This document shows, in pieces, positions 1 through 7,779 of a stretch of DNA of 34,393 nt. Every line of letters begins with the position of its first letter. Position 1 is the first letter of the stretch. This stretch comes from Sedimenticola sp. GTDB taxonomy: Bacteria > Pseudomonadota > Gammaproteobacteria > Chromatiales > Chromatiaceae. Where the stretch lies: positions 1 to 34,393 of the forward strand of contig JALSTP010000190.1 of NCBI GenBank assembly GCA_026983675.1. Reading direction: 5' to 3'. The position numbers and the translations under genes were made by a program. The notes under the pieces were generated by a model. That model did not search any database. It was not told the DNA's origin and saw only the letters and a list, made by a program, of their open reading frames with translations.

Positions 1-480
1 GGCGGCCACCTTCTGCCAGTCCGGTGTCTCGGGCGCCTTGGGAAACAACCGCGCCAACGCCTGTTTCAGCGCTTGCTCATCAGGGAGCTCGAAGGGAGCA
101 GCGCGGGCCTCCAAGGCCGCCGCCAGACGATACTCGTGCCGCCAGTATCGATGCAGGTAGAGACGCGCACCGTCGAGAATGAGCGGCCGGAACTCGCCCG
201 GTCCACCCACCACCGCGCTGCGGCGCAAGACATCGATCCAGGGACCTGGCTGTGGCAGTACCATGCCCTCTCCCGCTCTTCCCGCGCCATCGCCCGCCCG
301 ATCCAGCGGCAGGCAGACATGGCCTTCGCCGGTGTGCCGACTCACCAGCGCCGCCGCCAGGGCCAGGGCCTCCGAACCGCCATCGTCGAGCCGGCACATC
401 AACCGGGCGAAATGGAGATCGAGGGGGCCGGCCAGCCCTCCCCGCTGCAACGAGGCGAAGAGCCCTTCCAGATCAGCCAC
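1..480 (-). CDS. recD: RecD, exonuclease V alpha subunit (N-terminal part, runs off the window)
   Basis: RecD is the 5'-to-3' helicase of the RecBCD double-strand-break repair nuclease. Only the first 160 codons are present; the rest lies left of base 1. Translation from GTG at 480 begins VADLEGLFASLQRGG and continues LDLHFARLM and HTGEGHVCLPL, matching the RecD N-terminal domain that contacts RecB. The Walker motifs lie further on and are not in the window. The GTG start is supported by GGAGGAAG just upstream and by an 8-base overlap with the recB end (TGA at 475-473), so the two are translationally coupled. The gene order recC-recB-recD without ptrA between is common outside the enterobacteria. 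Confidence 0.93.
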   Translation of the reverse strand, partial: MADLEGLFASLQRGGLAGPLDLHFARLMCRLDDGGSEALALAAALVSRHTGEGHVCLPLDRAGDGAGRAGEGMVLPQPGPWIDVLRRSAVVGGPGEFRPLILDGARLYLHRYWRHEYRLAAALEARAAPFELPDEQALKQALARLFPKAPETPDWQKVAA

Positions 481-3400
481 GGCCTTCCTCCAGATAGCGG
501 TCCAGCGCCGTTATCACCGCCCCCGGGATGCGCGCGCGGTAGATACCGTAGTCCGACCCCCATTCCGGGTCCATGCCGCGCAGGAAGAGGTAGTAGATCC
601 CGCCGAAATGGGTCTCGTAACGATAACCGGGGATGCGCCCACGCAGGTAGCGATGCACCGCCAGCGCGTAGAAAAGATATTGCAGATAATAGCTGTCGCG
701 AGCGATGGTCTCGCCCAGCCGTTCCGCGGCATAGGGCGTGCGGCCCAGCCCCAGCCAGTTGGACTTGTAGTCGAGCAGGTGGAAACGTCCTCCGGCCTCG
801 AACACCAGGTCGATGAAACCGTGCATGAATCCCCGCACCGGCTGAAAGTCGAGCCGCCGCAGCGCCTCGCGGACCGGACCCTCGGGGGCGAACCCGTGCT
901 CCACCAGCAAATCTCTCAGGCCGCTCGAATCCAACTGCTTCAACGGATAGTGAAACTCCAGCTCGGTGAGGCGGCGTCCCAGACCGACCTGGGCCAGACG
1001 CAACCCCTCGCCGTCCAGAGGGGTGTCGAGCACCCGCGCGGTCCAACGGCTCACGAACGGCGCCCAGTCGGCGCCAAAACCGTAGCGGGCGAGCGCCTCG
1101 CCCACCACCGATGACAACACCTCGGGGGTCGCATCGGTGAAATCGAGCCGCTCGAAGATCCGGTGCAGACAGCTCCCCGCGCGGGCCCCGCGAGGAAAAC
1201 TGTCCACGCTGTAGCCCTCGGGGATCTCCGGCAGGGGCGCCGCCTCGTCCGGCAGGGCGTCGTGGTCCGCATCATCCTGGACGTGGAGGCGGGACGCCAG
1301 GGCACTGAAGCTGGTCAGCCGTTGCGGCGGGGGGATGACGCCTTGAAAGCGGAGCGCCTGCAACTGTTGCATCACGCCCCCCTCGAGGTCCAGCGGCACC
1401 TCCGGCCGTATCTGATCGATGCGGGTGACCGAAATGGCGTCGCATCGCCGGGCGAGCGCCTCCAGCAGGGCGTGATGGGCCTCGCCGTCCATCCCCTTGA
1501 AGGCCGCCTTCCGCTCGTCGATCTGCATCCCCTCGGCAATCGACGCGGGAGGACGCAACAACCAGCCAAGTCCCGTGTAGCCGGAGCCGTCGAAGGGGAC
1601 CCAGGTGCAATAACAACGGCACTGGGCGCGGGTCACGGCCACGTAGAGCAGACGTATCTCCTCCGCCAGCGACTCCGCCAATGCCTGCTGCCAGTGCGCC
1701 TCCATTTGCGCCGAGCCCACCTCGAGGACGAGGCGTTCATCCTCCCCCGCGCGGTGGAACAGAAAGGGCGTGCCGGACGTGGCGGCGCCCCACCTTCCGG
1801 AACTGGCATACCAGAGGTACGGACAGAAGACCACCGGATATTGAAGCCCCTTGCTGGCGTGGATGGTGACGATCTGCACCAGAGCGGCATCGCTCTCCAG
1901 CCGCAGCACGGAGGGATCATCCGAGGGGTGGTTCAGACTGCGCTGCGCGGAGAGCCATTTCACCAGCCCCTCCATGCCGGGCTGGCGCTCCCGCTCCTCG
2001 GCGTGCAGCAACTCGGCAAGATGGTTGAAGTTGGTCATGCGGCGCTCCCCGCCCTGCCGACCGAGTAGCCGTTCGGCCACCCCCTCTTTCAACATCAGGC
2101 GGCGGAACATGCGGGCAAAGCCCTGCGCGCGCCACAGCCGATGGTAGTCGAGGATACGGTCCATCGCCTCGTCCAGCCCCTCCTCGTCCCCGTCCAGGGC
2201 GCCCAGCCGGTCACCGCTGTAGCCGAACAGGGGGGTGACCAGCGCCGCCCTCACCAGTCCGCCCCGCCCCGGCTCGAGCAAGGCCAGCAGCAACCGCTCC
2301 AGCGCCACCGCCTCGTCCGTCTGGAACACGCTGTCGTGGGTGCGGAGGACGGCGTTGATCCCCACCGCCCGCAACGCCTCCAGAACCTGTTGCCCCTGCA
2401 CGCGCGTCCGCACCAATACGGCAATGTCCTTCGCCTCCAGCGGCGCATCCCCGATACAGGCCTCTTCTTGTTCCGCCGCCCGCAGCAGGCGGGCAATCTC
2501 CGCCGCGGTGTCCATCGCCACGCATCGACTGCGTCCCTCCGCGTTCCGCATCTCCTCCTCCATCGTCAGGAAGCGGAAACGGAAGACCGAGGGATCGTCA
2601 CCCTTCACCGTCAGATCCGCCTTACCCTCCTGGGCAGCGACCACCGGATGGAAACCGATGCGCGGATCCAGAAAGGGCCGCTCATGGCCCTCGAACAAAC
2701 GGTTGACGGCACCCACCAGAGCGGGCACCGAACGCCAGTTCTCCGCCAGCGTATATTGCCGCCGGGTATCGCCCCTCGCCCGCAGATAGGCATAGACATC
2801 GGCCCCCCGGAAACTGTAGATCGCCTGTTTGGGGTCGCCGACCAGGAACAACGGATGGGGCTGGCCGGCGTAGATGCGGGAGAGGATGCCATACTGCAGC
2901 GGGTCAGTGTCCTGGAACTCGTCCACCAGCGCCGCCCGGTAACGTCCACGCAGCAGTGCGGCGAGGCAGTCGCCATGCTCCGCGTGGAGCGCGCCGTGGA
3001 GATCGCCGATCAGATCGTCGAAGGTGCGCGCGCGCTCGCGCGCCTTCTCCTCTTCCAACCGCTCACGGGCAAAGGCCATCAGCGCCGCCCGGTGGGCGAA
3101 ATACGCCTGGCGGTAGAGGCCATGCAGCCGTTCCCGGGCATCGAACAGTTCCTGGCAGGCATGGAAAAAGGGGTGCTGGAGAGGAGTGCATCCTTTCTTG
3201 GTCGCTGCTTCGATCTCGCGGTGGGTAAATTTTTCGAATTTCGGTGGACAAGCACCGCCGCCACCTAGATAGGCGTCCATCCCGGCGAACCAGCCGTCGA
3301 ACAATCTCTTCCTGTATATGTTTCCTTTCAACGTTACGTTGTCCTTCAGCAACGCGACAATCGCCTCTCGCTCCCGGCGCCAGGTGCCGGCCGCGACTTC

Positions 3401-4051
3401 GAACGCCGCGTCCACCGCCGATTCCGCCATCTCCACCACCTCTGGCGCCGGCATTGGCACCGCCAGCACCTCCAGTCCGGGCCGGCCCAGCCATGTGCTG
3501 AGATCCTGGTACAGGCTGTCCGCACTGATCTTCTGCTCCAACAGCCAATCGACGAAAGGGGACGCACCATGCTGAAGATGCATCGCCCAGTAGTCGTCCA
3601 CCACCCGCTGCAACCGCTCCGGCTGCGCCGCGACCCGCTCCACCTCGAAAGGCAGCGCGCCGCGAAAGGCGCTGTCCGCCAGCACCCGCTGGCAGAAGCC
3701 GTGAATGGTGTAGACCGCCGCCTGATCGAACTCGAGGATGGCGCGCTGCAGCCGCAGGCGCGGCGTTTCCACATCGCCACAGGCGCTCACGAGCCTCTGC
3801 GCCAGTTCATCGTCCCCACCGCTCTCCAGGGCATCACGGCAGCTGATCAGACGGGCAAGGATACGCTCCCGCAATTCGGCGGTGGCGGCATTGGTAAAGG
3901 TCATCACCAGAATGGCAGCCACCGGCAGATCCTTTTCCGCCACCAGCCGGAGATAGAGGCCGGTGATGGTGTAGGTCTTGCCCGTGCCGGCACTCGCCTC
4001 GATCAGCGTCGGGCCGTCGAGTGGGGCGGTGAAGAGATCCCAACGTTCCAC
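473..4051 (-). CDS. recB: RecB, exonuclease V beta subunit
   Basis: RecB is the 3'-to-5' helicase and nuclease subunit of RecBCD. The protein is 1192 residues, close to the 1180 of E. coli. The Walker A motif EASAGTGKT is at residues 18-26, LVDEFQDTD (motif II) at about 400, and the C-terminal RecB-family nuclease shows GFIDLVFEAGG then LLDYKSNW, the Asp/Asp-Tyr-Lys metal site. I place the start at GTG 4051, not at the longer open frame reaching 4447. The Walker A motif then falls at the usual place, AGGAGGGG precedes the GTG, and the start lies one base after the recC stop (4055-4053). The extra upstream codons would overlap recC extensively and read as recC antiphase. All catalytic motifs look intact. 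Confidence 0.96.
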   Translation of the reverse strand: MERWDLFTAPLDGPTLIEASAGTGKTYTITGLYLRLVAEKDLPVAAILVMTFTNAATAELRERILARLISCRDALESGGDDELAQRLVSACGDVETPRLRLQRAILEFDQAAVYTIHGFCQRVLADSAFRGALPFEVERVAAQPERLQRVVDDYWAMHLQHGASPFVDWLLEQKISADSLYQDLSTWLGRPGLEVLAVPMPAPEVVEMAESAVDAAFEVAAGTWRREREAIVALLKDNVTLKGNIYRKRLFDGWFAGMDAYLGGGGACPPKFEKFTHREIEAATKKGCTPLQHPFFHACQELFDARERLHGLYRQAYFAHRAALMAFARERLEEEKARERARTFDDLIGDLHGALHAEHGDCLAALLRGRYRAALVDEFQDTDPLQYGILSRIYAGQPHPLFLVGDPKQAIYSFRGADVYAYLRARGDTRRQYTLAENWRSVPALVGAVNRLFEGHERPFLDPRIGFHPVVAAQEGKADLTVKGDDPSVFRFRFLTMEEEMRNAEGRSRCVAMDTAAEIARLLRAAEQEEACIGDAPLEAKDIAVLVRTRVQGQQVLEALRAVGINAVLRTHDSVFQTDEAVALERLLLALLEPGRGGLVRAALVTPLFGYSGDRLGALDGDEEGLDEAMDRILDYHRLWRAQGFARMFRRLMLKEGVAERLLGRQGGERRMTNFNHLAELLHAEERERQPGMEGLVKWLSAQRSLNHPSDDPSVLRLESDAALVQIVTIHASKGLQYPVVFCPYLWYASSGRWGAATSGTPFLFHRAGEDERLVLEVGSAQMEAHWQQALAESLAEEIRLLYVAVTRAQCRCYCTWVPFDGSGYTGLGWLLRPPASIAEGMQIDERKAAFKGMDGEAHHALLEALARRCDAISVTRIDQIRPEVPLDLEGGVMQQLQALRFQGVIPPPQRLTSFSALASRLHVQDDADHDALPDEAAPLPEIPEGYSVDSFPRGARAGSCLHRIFERLDFTDATPEVLSSVVGEALARYGFGADWAPFVSRWTARVLDTPLDGEGLRLAQVGLGRRLTELEFHYPLKQLDSSGLRDLLVEHGFAPEGPVREALRRLDFQPVRGFMHGFIDLVFEAGGRFHLLDYKSNWLGLGRTPYAAERLGETIARDSYYLQYLFYALAVHRYLRGRIPGYRYETHFGGIYYLFLRGMDPEWGSDYGIYRARIPGAVITALDRYLEEGRG

Positions 4052-4052
4052 G

Positions 4053-7000
4053 CTACCCCTCCTCCATATGGGCGTGGAGCGGTTCGAGCACCCGCCGGGC
4101 CAGCGCCTCGAAGTGAGCATCCAGCACATCGCCGCCGGGGAAGACCAGGGAATAGTAATCGTCACGCACCCATTCACCTGGGCAGCGATGGTTGCCAAAC
4201 CATTTCCCTTCCGCCGCAGCCATCGCATCCTTTCCGGCGATGCGCGCCACGAGATAGGCCCAACTGGTGTTGGGGAAGTACGGCAGTGGCCGGGCCAGTC
4301 CTTCCCGGTAGCAGGCAAGCAAATCCGCCAACTGTTCACGGGCGTCCGCCACCGGGGTGAAGTGGAGCACACCGCCCTGATGGACCCAGACCGTATGCCG
4401 TCCTTCCTCCTCCGTGACCGACCCGGTATCGCCGTTTCCGCGAACACGCGAAGATCCGGGCCTGCTCACAGGCTGCCGTTTGTCTTCCACCGGCAGGTTC
4501 AGGCAGAGATGGCGCAGCCACAATCTGAGCCGATCCTTGTCCCATAGTTCGCTGGCGCTGTAGCCGAACTGCCCATGACGGCCGATGCCGAAAAGCTCGC
4601 CGCTGAGGGTCATGTCGCCACTGCGCAGATCCACCGACACGCGCTCTGCCGGCACCGTCTCGTGGTACTGGCGTATCCGTTTCACAATGCTTTCCGCATC
4701 CGCCAGATAGCGGGCGAAAAGCGCCTCGCCCCAGGCCCCGTCCGGCAATACGCCCGCCCCCTGCATCCACCGGTGCACCTCTTGCGGGTCCCTGCCATCG
4801 AGCATGGCCGCTACCATCCGTTGCCGCCATTCCGCCACCTCGAAACGGCCCAGTGCCATGGGATCCCGCACCTCCGGCAACGCCGCCCCGCCTTTCAGGT
4901 CGATGCCCATCCGCCGGCGCAGCAGAAAGCGTACCGGATTGGAAAAGAAATACTCCAGGTCGGTCAGTGTCGGGTGGTTCCAACGCTCGGGCGGCTTTGG
5001 CAGAAATCCATCCAGAAAAGGCGGTGGCGACACCTTGCCAGGGACCGTCAACCACTGGGCGGCGCGCGCCAGGGCGCGGGAATAGGCCGCCAGCGGCGAG
5101 CGGCCCGCGGCAAAACAACGGGGATCGAACGCTTGCAGGGGATGGCGGATCACTTTCCCGTTACGCACCTCATCCCGCGCCTTTGCATCGGCGGCATAGC
5201 GGGCGAGGCAGTCGATCAACTCGCTGACCACCACGGAGGGCGGCCGGGGGCTGTTATCGCCGATGTCTTGGCCGACGTAGCTGATCAAGAGTTCCCGGCG
5301 GGCGGCGAGCAGGGTCTCCAGAAACAGATACCGGTCATCGGCCCGGCGGGAGCGGTCCCCCGGCCGGCGATGCCCCTGCATCAGATCGAAATCGGGTGGA
5401 TGGCGCTCGCGGGGAAAGCGGCCGTCGTTCATTCCAATAAGGCAGATGACCTCAAAGGGCAGGCTGCGCTGAGGCGTCAGGGCGCTGAAGGTCACGCCGC
5501 CACGCAGGAAGCCCCCCAGCCCCTGGGTCTGACCGATGCGCTGCTCCAGCAGCCACAGCATGCGCTGGGTCGACACGGGGGCTTGATAATCCGCGGCGCG
5601 CGCCTCGTTCAGCATCGTCGCCAGCAGGTCGCGGAGGGTCTGGAGCTGCCCCTCCTCCTCCCCTTCCGGCAGAAAGAACAGATCCAGCGTCTCCAACAGC
5701 AACGCCACCCATCGGTCCAGGGTGCGGGGGTGCTCCAGTCGTCCGGCCAGGGTGAACAGACGTTCCATGAACTCGTGCAACGCGCCGAGAACGGCGGCGT
5801 CGCCGCCGTCCACGCCGGCATACGGGTGCCATCCCTCGAACATCCGCCCCTCCCCATCGCCCATCGCATAGCCGAGCAGCATCCGGTCGAGTCCCGCCCG
5901 CCAACTGTTGGCGTCACGTCCCTCGCGGCCAAAGCGGCGGCGATGGGCCGCATCCCGCCCCCAGCGGATGGCGTCCTCCCGTACCCAGCGGATGATCTCC
6001 GGCAGATCATCCTCGGCGAGTCCGAAACGCCGCTGCACCGCCGCCACCTCCAGCACCGACAGCGGCCGGTCGGCCTCGAAACGGCCCAGCGGCATGCGCA
6101 GCAGATCCAGAAAGGCGCGGACCATAGGGGCGGCATCCAGGCCGGGGCGGTCGGCGAGTTGAAACGGGATCGACGGCCGGTCGCCCGGCTCGCCGAATAC
6201 CGCCTCGATGTAGGGCGCGTAGACGGCGATATCCGGTGTCATCACCAACACGTCATCGGGCCGGAGACCGGGGTGACGTTCGAACAGGTCGAGCAGCCGG
6301 TCCTGCAACACCTCGACCTCCCGCATCGGGCTGTGACAGGCATGAATCTGTATCGACGGATCGCGGCAGATGGCCGCTGGTTCGATCCGCGCCCCCTCCT
6401 CGGGGGTGCTCAAGAGCAGAATATCCCGCTGCAGCCGGCCCAGCAGCGTCTCCGCCCCCGGCGCCTTGAACAACTCTTCGGAACCTGGATCCAGGTCCAG
6501 GATGGAGGCAAAGAAATCGCGCCCCTGCCCCCCCATCGAGGAGAGCAACGGATTGCCCACGTCCAGATAGAGCTCGTCGCCGCCGGCCTCGGCCTCGCGC
6601 CGGGCCTGCGCGGCCTCGCTCACAGTCTCGCTCCAGTGGCCCTCGCTGGGGTTGAGCAGGAACAGATGGACCTCCGTATGCTCCGCCACCCGCTTCAACA
6701 CCTCCAGGTAACCCGGCGAGAGGGTCTGAATGGCGAACAGAATCACACGATCCGGCAACCGGCCGGTATCGAGACGGCCTTCATCCAGCCCGGTGAAGAA
6801 ACGTTGCTGCCAATAGACCCAGTGTTGCGCCCGGCCCCCTGCCGTCAGCACGCGCCACAACGCCGCCTGCCAGTCGTCGCCTTCGATGGCGCGTTTCCCC
6901 TGCTCCCAGGCCAGAATCCAGTCCGGCCGGTAGACGAGGTATTGGTCGAATACATCGCTGATCCTTTGCGCCAGTTCATGCCGCATGCGTTCATCGGCTT

Positions 7001-7358
7001 GGGAAAGATAGGCGCGCAAAGGATGGAACACGTCGGCGTCGGGTAACGCGGAGAGAAAGGCGTCGATACGCCAGACCATCACTTCCGGCTCGAAGCCTGT
7101 GACCTCGGGGATCTGTTCCGGAAAGAGGCGGCGGAACAACCCCCAGATGAAGGCGCCCGGCAGCGGAAACTCCACATTGGCGCAGACGCCCCGCCCCTCG
7201 GCCAGCCGCAAGGCCAGCCACCGTCCCAGGCCGGCATGGGGCGTCACCACCGCCTCCGGGACGAAGGGAGAGCGGCTCCCCGTCTGCATCACATCGGCCA
7301 GTCGCTGGGCGAGGTCTTCGAGCCGGTTGCTTTGATAGAGACTGAACATGAACGCCAT
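4053..7358 (-). CDS. recC: RecC, exonuclease V gamma subunit
   Basis: RecC is the Chi-recognising scaffold of RecBCD and carries an inactivated helicase fold. The 1101-residue product compares with 1122 in E. coli. It begins MAFMFSLYQSNRLEDLAQRL, recalling the E. coli start MFTVYHSNQLD, so the second Met (codon 4) is an equally good start. Neither has a recognisable Shine-Dalgarno sequence. Later landmarks include VICLIGMNDGRFPR and the C-terminal nuclease-like fold near LTDLEYFFSNPVRFLLRRR. It is the first gene of the recCBD unit, and repeat element A ends only about 40 bases upstream, so the promoter must lie in that short gap or inside the repeat end. Confidence 0.95.
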   Translation of the reverse strand: MAFMFSLYQSNRLEDLAQRLADVMQTGSRSPFVPEAVVTPHAGLGRWLALRLAEGRGVCANVEFPLPGAFIWGLFRRLFPEQIPEVTGFEPEVMVWRIDAFLSALPDADVFHPLRAYLSQADERMRHELAQRISDVFDQYLVYRPDWILAWEQGKRAIEGDDWQAALWRVLTAGGRAQHWVYWQQRFFTGLDEGRLDTGRLPDRVILFAIQTLSPGYLEVLKRVAEHTEVHLFLLNPSEGHWSETVSEAAQARREAEAGGDELYLDVGNPLLSSMGGQGRDFFASILDLDPGSEELFKAPGAETLLGRLQRDILLLSTPEEGARIEPAAICRDPSIQIHACHSPMREVEVLQDRLLDLFERHPGLRPDDVLVMTPDIAVYAPYIEAVFGEPGDRPSIPFQLADRPGLDAAPMVRAFLDLLRMPLGRFEADRPLSVLEVAAVQRRFGLAEDDLPEIIRWVREDAIRWGRDAAHRRRFGREGRDANSWRAGLDRMLLGYAMGDGEGRMFEGWHPYAGVDGGDAAVLGALHEFMERLFTLAGRLEHPRTLDRWVALLLETLDLFFLPEGEEEGQLQTLRDLLATMLNEARAADYQAPVSTQRMLWLLEQRIGQTQGLGGFLRGGVTFSALTPQRSLPFEVICLIGMNDGRFPRERHPPDFDLMQGHRRPGDRSRRADDRYLFLETLLAARRELLISYVGQDIGDNSPRPPSVVVSELIDCLARYAADAKARDEVRNGKVIRHPLQAFDPRCFAAGRSPLAAYSRALARAAQWLTVPGKVSPPPFLDGFLPKPPERWNHPTLTDLEYFFSNPVRFLLRRRMGIDLKGGAALPEVRDPMALGRFEVAEWRQRMVAAMLDGRDPQEVHRWMQGAGVLPDGAWGEALFARYLADAESIVKRIRQYHETVPAERVSVDLRSGDMTLSGELFGIGRHGQFGYSASELWDKDRLRLWLRHLCLNLPVEDKRQPVSRPGSSRVRGNGDTGSVTEEEGRHTVWVHQGGVLHFTPVADAREQLADLLACYREGLARPLPYFPNTSWAYLVARIAGKDAMAAAEGKWFGNHRCPGEWVRDDYYSLVFPGGDVLDAHFEALARRVLEPLHAHMEEG

Positions 7359-7400
7359 TTAAACCCAGTCAGGGGCTCAAGGCGCGAGCCTCCGAGCCGG

Positions 7401-7735
7401 ATATTAACCCGGCAACACTATATACCGTATTCAGCCGTGGCGTGCCGGTTCGCAGCAAGGCGCCCCATCACCGCTGTAGCCACCCTACAGCAAGATGGGG
7501 CAACGCAGTCTGCGGGCCGGCACGCCGCAGCCTGTCATTGAATATCATAGGGTTAGGGGCTTCAGGCAGGCGCCGGACCTGCGTTCCAGTGCGCTGGACA
7601 GGATGTCCAAGTGTCGCGAGTGCATGGATGCACTGGAGCGACCTTGGCAAAGGAACGACCCTTGCCTGCGTACTGCGCCTTGTTCCGGCGCCTGCCTGAA
7701 GCCCTGAATGCGATATATAGTGTTGCCCGGTTAAT
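7401..7735. mobile_element. MITE-like element, copy A (with nested palindromic insert)
   Basis: A non-coding element of about 335 bp fills the gap between recC and the GGDEF-EAL gene. The left end reads ATTAACCCGGCAACACTATA and the right end, on the other strand, reads ATTAACCGGGCAACACTATA, giving terminal inverted repeats of about 32 bp. Inside is a core (7559-7704) bounded by its own inverted repeats, GGCTTCAGGCAGGCGCCGGA on the left and the complement on the right. The same ends and core recur at 17911-18120 and 30976-31222. The short open frames crossing it are not conserved between copies and I regard them as non-coding. No transposase is present, so it would move only with help from elsewhere. 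Confidence 0.85.
7438..7527. repeat. Nested 90-bp palindromic insertion inside copy A
   Basis: Copies B and C run directly from the outer end (CAGCCG or CAGCCA) to CCTGTC. Copy A has 90 extra bases at that junction. The insert folds almost completely on itself: GGCGTGCCGG (7439-7448) pairs with CCGGCACGCC (7517-7526), GCCCCATC (7462-7469) with GATGGGGC (7494-7501), and GCTGTAG (7473-7479) with CTACAGC (7485-7491) around a CCACC loop. It looks like a separate hairpin module that landed in the arm of the element. Confidence 0.75.
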
Positions 7736-7779
7736 AACACCATTCTACCGGAGTTGGCGGGTCAGAAGGACACGGCGGT

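Noticed and set aside
4052-4447. N-terminal extension of recB by 132 codons
   Set aside because: It would lie wholly within recC, has low-complexity Arg/Ser content unlike RecB, and the GTG at 4051 has a strong ribosome site and gives the normal N-terminus.
4575-7046. 823-codon plus-strand open frame opposite recC
   Set aside because: It is the antisense shadow of a GC-rich gene; the sequence is His/Gln/Arg-rich with no recognisable domain, and recC is certain.
7401-7735. CRISPR array or attenuator as an explanation of the repeats
   Set aside because: There are no regularly spaced direct repeats with unique spacers; the structure is terminal inverted repeats around a core, present at three separate loci.
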